This document shows positions 49,401 through 61,100 of a stretch of 64,000 nucleotides of DNA, piece by piece; position 1 is the stretch's first letter, and each line of letters begins with the position of its first letter. The notes below the pieces were generated by a model. That model did no database searches. It was not told the DNA's origin and saw only the letters and a program-made list of their open reading frames with translations. The stretch is taken from assembly GCA_050008495.1 (NCBI GenBank), contig JBEKMN010000010.1:1-64000 (forward strand). The letters are read 5' to 3'. The stretch is from CAVROP01 sp050008495 (GTDB lineage Bacteria; Acidobacteriota; Terriglobia; UBA7540). The translations under genes were made by a program, and so were the position numbers.

Positions 49401-49828
49401 CTCACTTGTTTGCGCTCGATGACCTGACCCAGCGTCGAGGTGTCGGTCTGAACGAGCGGTACCGTCTCGCTGACCACGACTTGCTCGCTGGGCTGGCCGA
49501 TCTGCAGCACAAAATCAGCGCGCACCGTCTGGTCGACGTTCAGGTTGATGTCGCTATGGACACTCAGCCGGAAGCTGGCCTTTTCCGCTGTGACCTCGTA
49601 CACTCCAGGAGGCAGAAGCGGGACGCTGAAGTCTCCGGCATCGTTGGTCAACACTACACGGGTAGCGTTTGTCCCTTGGTTGCGGACTGTGACCTGCGCT
49701 TTCGGAATTACCGCTTCGCTGGGATCGCTGACCGTCCCAACGATTGTCCCTGTAGGCCCAACGGCGAGCCCCGGCACTGATACCAGGCATGCCAGGCAGA
49801 GGGCGAGGACCAAACGTCTAAGAAACAT
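46487..49828 (-). CDS. Oar-like TonB-dependent receptor, copy 1
   Basis: 1113 aa outer-membrane protein. Signal peptide (RRLVLALCLACLVSVPGLA), then a carboxypeptidase-regulatory-like domain (TGTIVGTVSDPSEAVIPKAQ to about residue 110), a plug domain (QVSELPLNERNFLTFALLVP, SNDFLLDGVDNNDLY) and a long barrel ending in QLGLKYIF, the aromatic C-terminal beta-signal. Start 49828 with GAGGAGCGG upstream. Such receptors in Acidobacteriota import polymers or large ligands with TonB/ExbBD; the ligand is unknown. The 275 bases upstream (49829-50103) hold its promoter but no gene. Confidence 0.92.
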   Translation of the reverse strand: MFLRRLVLALCLACLVSVPGLAVGPTGTIVGTVSDPSEAVIPKAQVTVRNQGTNATRVVLTNDAGDFSVPLLPPGVYEVTAEKASFRLSVHSDINLNVDQTVRADFVLQIGQPSEQVVVSETVPLVQTDTSTLGQVIERKQVSELPLNERNFLTFALLVPGGQMPVQGSQNSTQGGAISVNGAREQSNDFLLDGVDNNDLYINQYSVLPSVDAIQEFKVQSSDYSAEFGRSSGAQINVILKSGTNQFHGSGFDFVRNRHLDAKNFFDQPDCTPDSIQGTCAPIPRLDRNQFGGTLGGPIQKDKTFFFLSYEGLRLRQATTREATVPSQAEDLAEAQAFFGIMESVGYQPNPAGMLALNRIPAANVAVPDLADSNTFVSAPVIQNTFDLATIKLDRQTGAHDTFSAHYSLFNENNFNPFDPVNAFTDLPGYGVTAVNRGQNAGFTWTHVFNPHWINEARLGFNRLRAADFQQDSGINVSQQLGFPTTSANPVDWGYPNINIYGYDGIGEPVNYPQDRHDNTYEFADNLAWNTGRHQFKFGTDIRRFQLNDYLDFISRGDWFFEGQTAMGLAQQLAPVLPPQAADICPGGITNCPPQVGALAQLMAGVPDYVVTETGNTNNGLRTTGLGVYVQDDIRVLPRFTLNVGLRWEFNSPPVEIHNRFSVPDLNVDPQTCNALAPGYPNCAFIQAGTNGIPRATYGKNLRDFAPRIGFAWRPLKTERFVVRSAFGIFYDENILNLNILPRFNPPFVDITALPQNSTGSLVIQDILNQPGLSEPQANFVSPKFRDASMLDWNADLQYEVQPNWMIDLAYVGTKGTHLPATRDMNEENPFTQVTPYPAFNSILAVESRANSIYNALQFRSEKRVREGMAFLAAYTWSRSIDDDSAVFSGSVGSGVPQDSYDFRLDRGLSDFQVEQRFVLSYLYDLPFGPARKWLSNPGFFSHIFGSWQTAGIATMQTGSPFTVNMPASQAGTSITSFGVPYRPDLVGDATKGGSVAANPGCSAPNQVHTPNSWFNPCALASPLNPLLGTEGRNDLIGPGLNNLDFSMLKEIPFRHEGRRLEIRFEFFNLLNIPHFDIPGRTFDTSALGVVQSANEYGNKPPRQIQLGLKYIF

Positions 49829-50103
49829 AATTCCGCTCCTCATGATTTATTCGTAATGCAAACAACCACTGATCCGTAATCCGGTTGGATGCCCCGGACG
49901 CATCCGCCCGTTGCAATAACTTAACACGATTGTCCATTTTTGTAACCCCCCCGGCTGCCCGGACAATACTCAGACCTGTTGCCCGGCCGCAATCCGATGT
50001 GACGCGGCTAGACTCACTTACGTCAATCGAAAGGACTACGAGGAGCGCATGGGCAAGCGCCCCTACCAGATCAAACCAGATTAGAAGGGTTTGCCGACGG
50101 GGC

Positions 50104-50379
50104 TTAGGCGTAACGAATCTGGACTTTGGCGTGCAAGGGAATCAAGGTGTAATCAAATTCTGTCAACGCTTCATCTTTCTCAGTAATCACTAAAAGGTAT
50201 TTCCCGATTTTGGCAATAAGGCCGGTGGAGGTAATCTTCGAACCAACGTATTGTCCGCCTTGACGCATGGCATCAAAGTCAGGCAATTTGTCGCGACTGG
50301 CCCCGTGCGCGTCTTCCCAATCGACTTCTCCGTGCCGGAATCGTACTCCGTTGATCACAATGCCCTTCGGCTTTGGCAT
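50104..50379 (-). CDS. Hypothetical protein, 91 aa
   Basis: Small soluble protein without recognised motif: MPKPKGIVINGVRFRHGEVD, GGQYVGSKITSTGLIAKIGK YLLVITEKDE, HAKVQIRYA. Alternating beta segments suggest a compact barrel. GGGAGCG upstream of the ATG. It is isolated between the TonB receptor gene and ppx; the coding pattern looks genuine but there is no independent support. Confidence 0.6.
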   Translation of the reverse strand: MPKPKGIVINGVRFRHGEVDWEDAHGASRDKLPDFDAMRQGGQYVGSKITSTGLIAKIGKYLLVITEKDEALTEFDYTLIPLHAKVQIRYA

Positions 50380-50592
50380 ATTTCGCTCCCTGAATTTGCC
50401 CTCGCAAGGCGGCAGAGCCCCTTGGAGTTCCAGAATGCAAGGCTACAAGGCATTGGCAAAGCTTGCAAGCCCTTTGTTTTCGGAATAGTGCCCAAGTTTG
50501 AAAGTAGCGCCGACCTCCAGGTGGGCGACTGCCCGGACAGGTCCGGGCGCTACGAGTTAAACCATAACACCACCATTCTCGGCGCCTGTTAA

Positions 50593-52119
50593 CTAGAATA
50601 CCTCAACATCCAATTCGCGGCCAAATACCTGGCGGAAATAAGCCTCTTCCTTGCTCAGCATCCAGACTTCAAGATCAGCGTTGTCCCTGGCGTTGAGCTT
50701 AAGCGTGACGCGCCCGCGATACACTTCCGCAGTCAGACTGACAATGCTGCCAGGGCTGCTATGGCTCATCGCCTTGGCCAGGCGCAAGAGCGCCACGGCC
50801 TGAGGAACAAGTTCCTCGTCAGCTTTATCCAGGGCCTTCATCGGGCCGTCGGCCGGGGTGGGGCGGGTCTTCCCGAGATAGCGCGCAATGGCGGCAATGT
50901 TCAGCCGTTGTTGGGGGGTAAAGCCGAAGATTTCCGAGTTGGCGATCAAGTAATAAGTGTGCCGGTGGCGTCCGCTCCTGTTAATAAACGTGCCCACTTC
51001 GTGCAACATCGCGGCCGCGGAGAGCCAGCCCGCATAGTCGGGCGGCAGCGCGTGTACCCGGCGCAGTTGGTGAAAGAGTTGGTCTGCCAGGCGGCGGACT
51101 TCCTCCGCCGTTTTGAGATCCACGCCGTACTGCTTGCACATGGCGAGCAGGGCGTCGCGACGTTCTGCCTCGACTTGCTTGCGCGGAATCGTAGCTCGGT
51201 CGTGGTCAGCGAGCATTTGAGCCAGCAGTCCATCCCGAAGCCCCAAAGGCGAATAACGGAAGCCGGGCAGTTTGCATCGTTCCATAAGTTCGGCAAAGAC
51301 GAAGGCGCCCGCCACAATGATTTCTGCCCGCCGCGGCCCGATTCCCGGCACTTTACCGCGGCCCTTCGCATCCAGCCGCGCCAAGCGATGCGCAAGGCTC
51401 AGAACGGCGGTGCGTGAGATGTGCCCAGCCCTGGCCCTAAAGTCGCGGGGCGCGGCCGCCTGGGCCGCATCGGAGAGTGCCGCGGCTGTCCCTGAAGTGG
51501 CGACCACGTTTCTCAACTTGGCGTGTGCAAGCCGCTTGTGGACACGCTCCAACTCCTCCCCAATGCTTCTTCGGAGCCTCTGGATTTCCACCGTGCGGGG
51601 AGGATCATGGGGAAGGAATTCGCCGGTCAGGCGTACCGCACCCAAGGGCAGGCTAACCATCTCACGAATGTGCCCTTGGTCCGAGAGCGTCAATTCGCAA
51701 CTACCTCCCCCGAGGTCGATGAGCAGAGCGCGGGAGCCGCCAAGCGCGGTGTTTGCAAGAACTCCCAGGTGAATCAGGCGCCCCTCTTCCAGCCCGGAGA
51801 TCGTTTCCACTTTCCAACCGGTTGCAGAATGTACCCAGGCAATAAACGCCGCCGAGTTAGGCGCATCCCGCAGAGCGCTGGTCGCAACCACGCGTACCTG
51901 GTCGACGCCGAAGTCTTGGACTTGGCGGTAGAAGCGCCGCAGCACCTTCACCGTGTCCTCCATGGCCTCCGGTGAAAGGGTTCCGAAACGGAACGCGGAT
52001 TCGCCCAGGCGCGTCACCACGCGGTCTTCGTGAATTGTTTCAAGACCGTGGCGAATGACGCGCGCTATCTTGATGCGCACTGAATTGGAGCCAATGTCGA
52101 CGGCAGCAAATATCCGCAT
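50593..52119 (-). CDS. ppx: Ppx/GppA phosphatase with C-terminal HD domain
   Basis: 508 aa from the ATG at 52119. ASKHA fold: FAAVDIGSNSVRIKIARVI, VRVVATSALRDAPN, LIDLGGGSCELTL, VVATSGTAAAL; the C-terminal part is HD-like (LPPDYAGWLSAAAMLHEVGTF, INRSGRHRHTYYLI). This is the Escherichia Ppx/GppA plan: exopolyphosphatase and/or pppGpp phosphohydrolase. It lies directly downstream of the sigma-54 activator gene on the same strand, separated by an 85-base palindromic repeat, so both may be cotranscribed. Confidence 0.9.
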   Translation of the reverse strand: MRIFAAVDIGSNSVRIKIARVIRHGLETIHEDRVVTRLGESAFRFGTLSPEAMEDTVKVLRRFYRQVQDFGVDQVRVVATSALRDAPNSAAFIAWVHSATGWKVETISGLEEGRLIHLGVLANTALGGSRALLIDLGGGSCELTLSDQGHIREMVSLPLGAVRLTGEFLPHDPPRTVEIQRLRRSIGEELERVHKRLAHAKLRNVVATSGTAAALSDAAQAAAPRDFRARAGHISRTAVLSLAHRLARLDAKGRGKVPGIGPRRAEIIVAGAFVFAELMERCKLPGFRYSPLGLRDGLLAQMLADHDRATIPRKQVEAERRDALLAMCKQYGVDLKTAEEVRRLADQLFHQLRRVHALPPDYAGWLSAAAMLHEVGTFINRSGRHRHTYYLIANSEIFGFTPQQRLNIAAIARYLGKTRPTPADGPMKALDKADEELVPQAVALLRLAKAMSHSSPGSIVSLTAEVYRGRVTLKLNARDNADLEVWMLSKEEAYFRQVFGRELDVEVF

Positions 52120-52128
52120 GTTCGATTC

Positions 52129-52204
52129 GTAGGGGCACCCCTCGTGGGCGCCCGGTAGGGGCACGCCGGCTGTGCGCCTTGCAGGGGCCCGCCATGGCGT
52201 GCCC

Positions 52205-52208
<4 letters not shown>
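52129..52208. repeat. GTAGGGGCACGCC palindromic repeat overlapping a stop codon
   Basis: GTAGGGGCACCCC at the left and GGCGTGCCCCTAC at the right, with a further GTAGGGGCACGCC inside. The right end (minus strand CTG TAG GGGCACGCC) is the stop codon of the sigma-54 activator gene. Confidence 0.85.
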
Positions 52209-54280
<2,072 letters not shown>

Positions 54281-54474
54281 GGATTGGAGCTTAGCATTGT
54301 GACACAGCCGGGCTCAAGTAGCGCCGGGCGCTGGAGGACTTCGCGCGGGCGCGACGCTTGCGCCACGGTTCGCGGGCGAAAGCTCACGGAGCAGGGCTTC
54401 GCGCGTCTAAACAAAACGAGCACCTGATACGTATAACCGATAAGAAGCCCGTGCCAAAAAAGGAGAACATGTTT

Positions 54475-55458
54475 ATGAAGTCAAGCCGCTGGCTCCCCAT
54501 GAGTATTCTGGTCGTCGCTGTTTTGTCTTTGTACATCCCCGCCGTGGCCGGCGCCGCAGAGGGACACTTTGCGCGTAGTTTGCAGGTCTCCGGCCCGGTC
54601 GACCTCGAGGTCCAGACGGGCTCTGGAACCGTCGACGTGCGCACCGGCGACAGCTCCACCGTGCGCATCACCGGCATGATCAGGTCTTCAAACGGCTGGT
54701 TCGATAGCTCGGATGCGGAAAGCAAGATCCGGTACCTGGAAAGTAATCCGCCCATTGAGCAACATGGGAATCTCATCAAGATCGGCCACCTGGAGAATCA
54801 CGAGTTGGAGCACAACATCTCGATCAGCTACGAGATTGTGGTGCCCGCTGAGACCCGCCTGCGTTCCAACACAGGCTCCGGGGACCAGAGTATAAACGGC
54901 CTGCGCGGCCCCGTGGAAGCGTCTTCCGGCTCCGGTCGCCTCCGCCTGACCAGTATCGGAGACACAGTCAGGGTTTCGACCGGGTCCGGCCGTATTTCGG
55001 TGGACGGTGCTAAGGGAGAAGTGCACGCGTCGACGGGGAGCGGCGAGATCCAAGCCACAGGTGTAGCGGGCGGCCTGCACGCCTCAACGGGAAGCGGCAG
55101 CGTCACCCTGCGGCAGACCGCGCCGGGCGATGTGGAGGTGAATACCGGCTCCGGCACGCTGCAACTCGAAGGCGTTCACGGGCATGTGCGAGCCCAGACT
55201 GCGAGCGGAAACATCGTGGTGGAAGGGGAAGGCCGGGAATCCTGGCGGCTCTCCACCGCTTCCGGCAACGTCACGGTGCGCCTGCCCAGCCAGCAAGGCT
55301 TCACGCTCCGGGCCCACACGGTTTCCGGCACCGTTCATACTCAACGAGAGATGACAGTGCAAGGCACACTGAGTAAACACGAACTGGAAGGCAAAGTCGG
55401 CGATGGCGGGTTCTTGCTGGATGTGAGCACTGTCTCAGGCAATATCCGGGTCGAGTAA
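54475..55458 (+). CDS. DUF4097-type exported beta-repeat protein
   Basis: 327 aa with a signal peptide (MSILVVAVLSLYIPAVAGAA). The mature part is a beta-solenoid-like repeat: TGSGTVDV, NTGSGDQSI, SSGSGRLRL, STGSGRISVDG, STGSGEIQATG, STGSGSVTL, NTGSGTLQLEG, TASGNIVVEG, TASGNVTV, TVSGTVHT, TVSGNIRVE, about one [ST]x-SG strand every 18-22 residues. Typical of DUF4097/adhesin-like proteins at the cell surface. ATG 54475 is 9 bases after AGGAG; 54469 is too close to it. Confidence 0.88.
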   Translation: MKSSRWLPMSILVVAVLSLYIPAVAGAAEGHFARSLQVSGPVDLEVQTGSGTVDVRTGDSSTVRITGMIRSSNGWFDSSDAESKIRYLESNPPIEQHGNLIKIGHLENHELEHNISISYEIVVPAETRLRSNTGSGDQSINGLRGPVEASSGSGRLRLTSIGDTVRVSTGSGRISVDGAKGEVHASTGSGEIQATGVAGGLHASTGSGSVTLRQTAPGDVEVNTGSGTLQLEGVHGHVRAQTASGNIVVEGEGRESWRLSTASGNVTVRLPSQQGFTLRAHTVSGTVHTQREMTVQGTLSKHELEGKVGDGGFLLDVSTVSGNIRVE

Positions 55459-55487
55459 CCACGTTCCCTCCTCCCGTCTTCACCGCC

Positions 55488-55545
55488 GGGGCGTGTGGGG
55501 CTTCGAGAAAGCCATGGTTTTCACCCCCCACGCCTCGGCGGTCCG
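55488..55545. terminator. Large GC-rich hairpin downstream of the DUF4097 gene
   Basis: ACCGCCGGGGCGTGTGGGG is matched by CCCCCCACGCCTCGGCGGT with a loop of about 22 bases. Strong stem but no U tract, so it may be a palindromic repeat acting as a transcript end. Confidence 0.5.
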
Positions 55546-55651
55546 CGAGCACGGAGAGAAGAATCTTCTTATCTCAACGGAGTCGCGGTAGTATTCCTTC
55601 AGGGACCCTCGCTGTGCTTGAAGCCAGTGCAGTGGTACCGAGAAATCACTT

Positions 55652-56872
55652 ATGCATCGCCGCAGATTCCTTCACGAGCTTTCAGCCCAGGCCATCAGCG
55701 CGGCTTCCGCGATCATGGCTCTTCGTGATAATGCCGATGCCGTTACTCCCGCTGACCGGCCGGCCCCATGGATTGATCCGCCCACGGCCAAGGAATGGCA
55801 GGCTCGTTGGGAGAAATTCATCCTCACCGACTCGGGCAAGAACCGTTACTGCGACACGGAGATGGCAGAGGAACTGGGCTGGCTTGTAAGCCCGTTTCTT
55901 GATGGCTTCTATTATGGCTACCTCGCCACGCACGACGCGAGATGGGTGGAGCGATTGATCGACTGGGCTGACTCCTGCATCAGGCGGGCCGTTAAGGAGC
56001 CCGACGGTCATCTCGGCTGGCCTAAGGTCAGCGACCAAACCGAGGGCTTTGACTACGACAGCATGCTCGGCGAAGCGATGATGCTGCGCCCCATGGTCCT
56101 CATGGCCGACGAAGTCTTGAAGACGCCCGCGCTCGAAACCAAATGGGGCGGAAAAGCGCGGGGCTATCTCGAACTGGCCGAACGCACGTTCGAGAAGTGG
56201 GACTCGCGCGACGCCTGGCGCGATTGCGGAATCTGGGTTGTCCAGTACTTCGGAATTGACCGTTCCACCGGCCGCTTTACGGAAGGTTTCGCGGGCAGAA
56301 AGTCCGAGGCTTTTTCACATCCTGACAACAAGGAAAACCTTATCGCCCTTTGGCTGATCGCCATGTTTGATGTCACCCGCAAGCCGGTCTACCGGGAACG
56401 CTGCGAGAAGTGGTGGCAGCTCATGCGCTCCCGGATGAAGACTCGTGAGGACGGGAAGTACTTTGTCTGGGACTACTGGGACCCGGCGGGGCCATGGGAC
56501 TACAAGCCGGATGGCTCAACCAAGCACTGGGTGGGCGTGCACCCAAACGGCGGCTACTATGCCATCGACCTGGAAGGCATTGTCGCTGCCTATCAACATA
56601 ACCTGGTATTCCACCGGGAGGATCTTGACCGCCTGATTGCCACCAACCGCGACTTCATGTGGAACCACCAGATCTCGGGAGCGAAGTTTCAGCGCATTGA
56701 CGGCGGACCGCCCGATCCCCGCTGGCAGAACTCACCTGGTGTCCTGTGGGACGCTCTAATTCCGTACGATGAGAAGCTGCGAAAGATCTTCGTCGCCAAC
56801 CATCGGCCCGATACGTGGGGCGGGTTGCGCGCCACCCCCTGGTTCCTTGCTCTTGCCGCGCAGCACTCGTAG
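55652..56872 (+). CDS. Exported alpha/alpha-toroid-like protein, 406 aa
   Basis: N-terminus MHRRRFLHELSAQAISAASA resembles a Tat-type signal. The body is rich in paired helices with aromatic residues (WLVSPFLDGFYYGYLATHDA, WVERLIDWADSCIRRAVKEP, KARGYLELAERTFEKWDSRD, YFVWDYWDPAGPWDYKPDGS, HWVGVHPNGGYYAIDLEGIV), the rhythm of (alpha/alpha)6 sugar-active enzymes or epimerases. No family can be named. It lies beside an IclR regulator and a TonB receptor, which suggests polysaccharide or uronate use. Confidence 0.75.
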   Translation: MHRRRFLHELSAQAISAASAIMALRDNADAVTPADRPAPWIDPPTAKEWQARWEKFILTDSGKNRYCDTEMAEELGWLVSPFLDGFYYGYLATHDARWVERLIDWADSCIRRAVKEPDGHLGWPKVSDQTEGFDYDSMLGEAMMLRPMVLMADEVLKTPALETKWGGKARGYLELAERTFEKWDSRDAWRDCGIWVVQYFGIDRSTGRFTEGFAGRKSEAFSHPDNKENLIALWLIAMFDVTRKPVYRERCEKWWQLMRSRMKTREDGKYFVWDYWDPAGPWDYKPDGSTKHWVGVHPNGGYYAIDLEGIVAAYQHNLVFHREDLDRLIATNRDFMWNHQISGAKFQRIDGGPPDPRWQNSPGVLWDALIPYDEKLRKIFVANHRPDTWGGLRATPWFLALAAQHS

Positions 56873-56972
56873 GAGGACCCCTCGTGAGTGCCTAGGCTCG
56901 CCAAAGGCATCTGTGGCCGGTATCTTGGGCGAGGGCCAGGTGGCGGGCCGCATCGCCTCCGGGTCAGGATTG

Positions 56973-57755
56973 TCATGCCATGGTGGGCTGACTGACGATC
57001 CGACCCGACACCTCGCGGGCGGCGGCCTTCACTGCTTCCCCTAGCGTGGGAGTCTTTTGCGGCGTGATCCTGCTGGTAGGACCCGAGATGCTGATCGCCG
57101 CCACGGCAATTTCTCGCGTGTCCAGAATGGGAGCGGCAATGCAGCGGAGTCCCAAGACGCTTTCTTCGTTGTCCACGGCAAATCCGGACTCGCGAATCGA
57201 GTTCAGCTCCCGAGTCAACTCGAAGGCGGAAGTGACGGTGTGTGGCGTGAACGTCTCGAAGCGGAGTGATTTGATGAGCCGCTCGCGCTGTTCGGCCGGC
57301 TGGAATGCCAGAAGCGCCTTGCCGAGCGCGGTACGGTAAAGGACCGCCCTCATGCCGACATTGCTGACCAGGCGCAAGTCATGCGGGCTTTCCAGGCAAT
57401 CGATATAGACTACATCGAGGCCGTCGAGCACCGCCATGTTGACCGTTTCATGGGTGACCCGCCACAGCTCCCAGAGAGACTCACGCGCCATCTCCCGCAA
57501 GGGAGCTTGTACGTTGTAGTCGCTACCCAGCCGCAAAAACTTGGGTCCCAGGCTGTATCCACCCCTTTCATCACGCCGGAGGTATTTTTCACCCTCCAGG
57601 TGAGCAAGAAGACGGAGGGCCGTGCTCTTGTTGATTCCTGCCTGGATGCTGATTTCGTGCAAAGACAAGGGGGAACCGGAGTCCTGAAGCAAATCAACAA
57701 CGCGAAGTGCTTTGGTGAGGACGCCAACAGGTTTGGTTTTCCGGGGTCCGCGCAT
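56973..57755 (-). CDS. IclR-family transcriptional regulator
   Basis: 260 aa from the ATG at 57755 (AAGG 6 bases upstream). N-terminal winged HTH: ALRVVDLLQDSGSPLSLHEI SIQAGINKSTALRLLAHLEG EKYLRRDERGGYSLGPKFLR L; C-terminal effector domain: GKALLAFQPAEQRERLIKSL, GFAVDNEESVLGLRCIAAPI, VAAISISGPTSRITPQ. Divergent from the TonB receptor gene at 58148, which it probably controls. ATTTCAC boxes lie in the shared spacer. Alternative starts at 57779 or 57791. Confidence 0.93.
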   Translation of the reverse strand: MRGPRKTKPVGVLTKALRVVDLLQDSGSPLSLHEISIQAGINKSTALRLLAHLEGEKYLRRDERGGYSLGPKFLRLGSDYNVQAPLREMARESLWELWRVTHETVNMAVLDGLDVVYIDCLESPHDLRLVSNVGMRAVLYRTALGKALLAFQPAEQRERLIKSLRFETFTPHTVTSAFELTRELNSIRESGFAVDNEESVLGLRCIAAPILDTREIAVAAISISGPTSRITPQKTPTLGEAVKAAAREVSGRIVSQPTMA

Positions 57756-57791
57756 GGATGACCTTGACGAGAATTTCATAATCGATTTCAC

Positions 57792-58147
57792 TGCACAAAA
57801 TTAGAAAAGCAATTCAATGCACAGGAGGCGTTCAGAACGAGGTTTCGCACTTTGAAACGCCGTGCGGAATCGCCTTGCTAAGAGAGCATAGTACCTCAAC
57901 GCAACAAATTTCACAATGCAAAATATATAAAAATTTCACTTGACAAAACGCCTTATGAAATCTAAGATGCTCTGTCCCAGGTACTAGAGTTCGTCGCTCG
58001 CATGATGAACTACTCTGGAGGTCTTACCCCCGCCTAAGCGGGGATGCTTAGCGCGACTCCAGTTACTTGGTTCTTGCACCACTTAACGGCCATTTACGGT
58101 CGTCTACGATTGAGCGTCGGTTCCAGTCATTTTAAGGAGAAACAGAT
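57792..58147. promoter_or_regulatory. Divergent iclR/TonB control region
   Basis: A+T-rich 356-base spacer. AAATTTCAC occurs at 57906-57914 and 57931-57939, with a related GATTTCACTGCAC overlapping the IclR start region near 57784; a TGAAAT inverse half-site lies in the promoter spacer. The RNA start is followed by a leader of about 170 bases with hairpins (AGTTC ... GAACT near 57990, CCCCGCCTAAGCGGGG near 58030), then AAGGAG before the ATG at 58148. The repeated boxes are candidate IclR sites. Confidence 0.55.
57940..57968 (+). promoter_or_regulatory. Sigma-70-type promoter of the TonB receptor gene
   Basis: TTGACA (57940-57945), 17 bases, TAAGAT (57963-57968). The AAATTTCAC box ends directly before the -35 hexamer, a position suited to repression or activation by IclR. 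Confidence 0.7.
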
Positions 58148-61100
58148 ATGAGAAGAGTGTTGTACGTGCTCGTTGGTTTTGTTCTTTTGGCAGGCTCCGC
58201 GGTATGGGCGCAGGATACCGCGACCATCGTCGGCACGGTAACCGACGCCAGCGGCGCCGTGATACCAGGAGCCAAAGTTACAGTATCGAATCCCAATCGT
58301 GGGTTTGTACGCGAGGTTGCCTCGACGACCTCTGGAGAGTACTCGGCGGCCAGAATACCGATCGGCGACTTCGTCGTCACCGCCGAAGCAACAGGATTCG
58401 AGAAACTCGTGCGCTCGGGAATCGCCGTTGAAGCGGGTCAGACCCAGCGCGTGGATATGGTGTTGAAAGTCGGACAGGTTACCGAAAAGGTCGAGGTCGT
58501 CGGCAACGTGGCCAAGGTCGAAACCGAGAATGCCACGGTTTCTGACGTCGTCACTTCGAAGCAGATCGACAACCTGGCTTTGAACGGCGAGAACGTCTTC
58601 GGGCTCGAGTTCCTCATTCCAGGGGCCGCCATCACGGATAGTCAAGGAAGCGCCATGGAACTGGGGCACGCGGGAGGCGAAGTCACGGTTTCTTTCAACG
58701 GCAACCGCAGCGAGTACAGCCAACTTGAATACGATGGCGGCAACAACGCCCAGGAAAGCTCCCAGGCCAACGGTGGCGCGGTGACTCCGGCGCTGGATTC
58801 CATCGCCGAATTCCGTGTCTCCGCGTCCAATTACGGCGCCGACGTAGGCCAGCATGCGGGCGCACTGATCGAGATGGTGACGAAGGGCGGCACCAAGGAC
58901 TTCCACGGCAGCGCCCACGAAGCGGTTCGCAACCAGGCTTTCGATGCCAACGATTGGTCCTCCAACCAGCAGATCGCTCCTCCCGGAGGGAATGCTCCCA
59001 AGACACCCCTCCAGTGGAACATCTTCGGCTACACTTTGGGCGGGCCCTTTTATATTCCGAAACTTTACAACGAGGCGAAGAACAAAACGTTCTTCTTCTG
59101 GTCGCAGGAGTGGGCAAGATATCGCGCCGCGGGCCAAGTCATCGACGCGTCTGCACCTACTCAACTCGAGCGGCAAGGCGACTTCAGCGAATGCGACCCC
59201 AAGTCGGGGAACTATCTGGGGAGCCAGTACCCGCAATTCAATCAGACTAACTGCATCCTGCCGACCGTCAATGGCGCGACGGTAGATAAGGTGACGCCGG
59301 TAAACAATAACGGGGCGGACTGGCTGAACGCTTATGTTCCGCTGCCCAACAGCGGTCCGACGGGATATGTCAGTGCAAAGAAAGTTCCGACCAACTTCAG
59401 CGATACCGTCATTCGGGTGGACCAGAACCTCAGCGACAAGGCGTCCATGTTTGTGCGTTTCTCCAGCGATTCATGGACGAAGGTGGTTGTGCCCGCACTC
59501 TGGTCGGGAAACCAGTACGACACCACGGGCTCGGACTATAGCGTTCCTGCACGGCAGACGGTGTTCCACCTCAATTACAACATCAAACCTACGCTCATGA
59601 ACGAGTTCATCATGAGTTACACGGACACGCCGCACAATATCTCGCCCATCGCCGGTCCGGCGAGCATCGCCAAGTCGGTCGACAAACCCTCCGACTGGAG
59701 CGCCAGCACGTTCTTTCCGGCGAACGCGAACGTCAAGGAGCTGCCGGGAATTAGTGTCGGCGGGGGAGGCCCGTTTGGCTTCTATGCGGATAATGGAAAC
59801 TACCGGGGCCCCTACGATGCCGAGCCGGTCTTCACGTATCGCGACAACATAGTCTGGCTGCACGGAAACCACACGATAAAAGCCGGGGTTTTCCTGGAGA
59901 AGTTCCAGTTGACCGAGCAGTTCGGCTTTGAAGACCAGGGGTACTACAATTTCGCCAATTCCGGCCCGCTTACCACCGGGAACGCTTTGGCGGACATGTT
60001 CCTGGGACGCATCAGCAGCTACCAGGAGGGGACCTTCAACAACCACGGCGACTATACTGGCGGCTACGGGGTGGGACACTGGCGGCGGACGGACTTCGAA
60101 CCCTACCTCCAGGACGACTGGAAGGTCAACCACAGGCTAACGTTGAACCTCGGCGTGCGGTACTACCTCTTGATTGCTCCTCACGACGTGACCAAGCCTA
60201 CCGTGGATTCGAGCTTTATTCCTTCACTTTACAATCCGGCGTTCGCGGCCGTGCTCGGAGCGGACGGGATCCTGCATCAGAACCCAGCCACGGGCCAGAT
60301 TTACGACTTCGCAGAATTCGGCAACGGCCTCGTGGAATGCGGTTCCGGTCCGGTTGCCAAGGGCTGCCAGGTACCCTACAAAGAGAACATCGGTCCCCGG
60401 TTCGGCTTTGCCTGGGATCCTACGGGTAGGGGAAAGACTTCCATCCGGGGCGGATATGGAATCTACTATGAGCCCGGAAACGGCAACGACTCGAATACCA
60501 TCGGACTCGAAGGCAATACCCCGACCACCGTGGCCCCGGAAAGGTACAACATCAACGGCTACGATTTTGGCGCCGGCGGTTTCGCGGGTGTCAGTCCAGG
60601 TAATCCCGGGTCGATTCCCTACTACCAGAAGAACCCGGCCGTCCAGCAGTTCAACGTCGATGTGCAGCACGAGTTCAAGGGAAACAACTTCTTGACCGTG
60701 GCCTACGTAGGCAACTTGGGACGGCATCTGGATAGGGGGCGCAACGTGGACCAGATCCCAATTCCCGTCGTCCCCAATATGACGGTGCCGGCCTTGGCCA
60801 ACGTCCCAGACTCGAATGGCAATCTCATCTGCCCGGGCGGCGTCTGCAACGTGCAGAATATCCTTATCCACAACGAGTTGCCCGTCGCCTACTTCGTACC
60901 TTACCAAGGGGCTAACAGCATTAACCAGAAGGAGTTCACGGCGGTATCCAGCTACAACGCGATGCAACTCAACTTCCGCCATACCACGGGCTATGGGCTG
61001 ACCGTGCAAGCCGCCTATACCTGGTCCCACATGATGGACGACGCTACCTCGTACGGTGTCTTGGGCGGCGGAACTACCGTGGACGCCAACTACGACCTGA

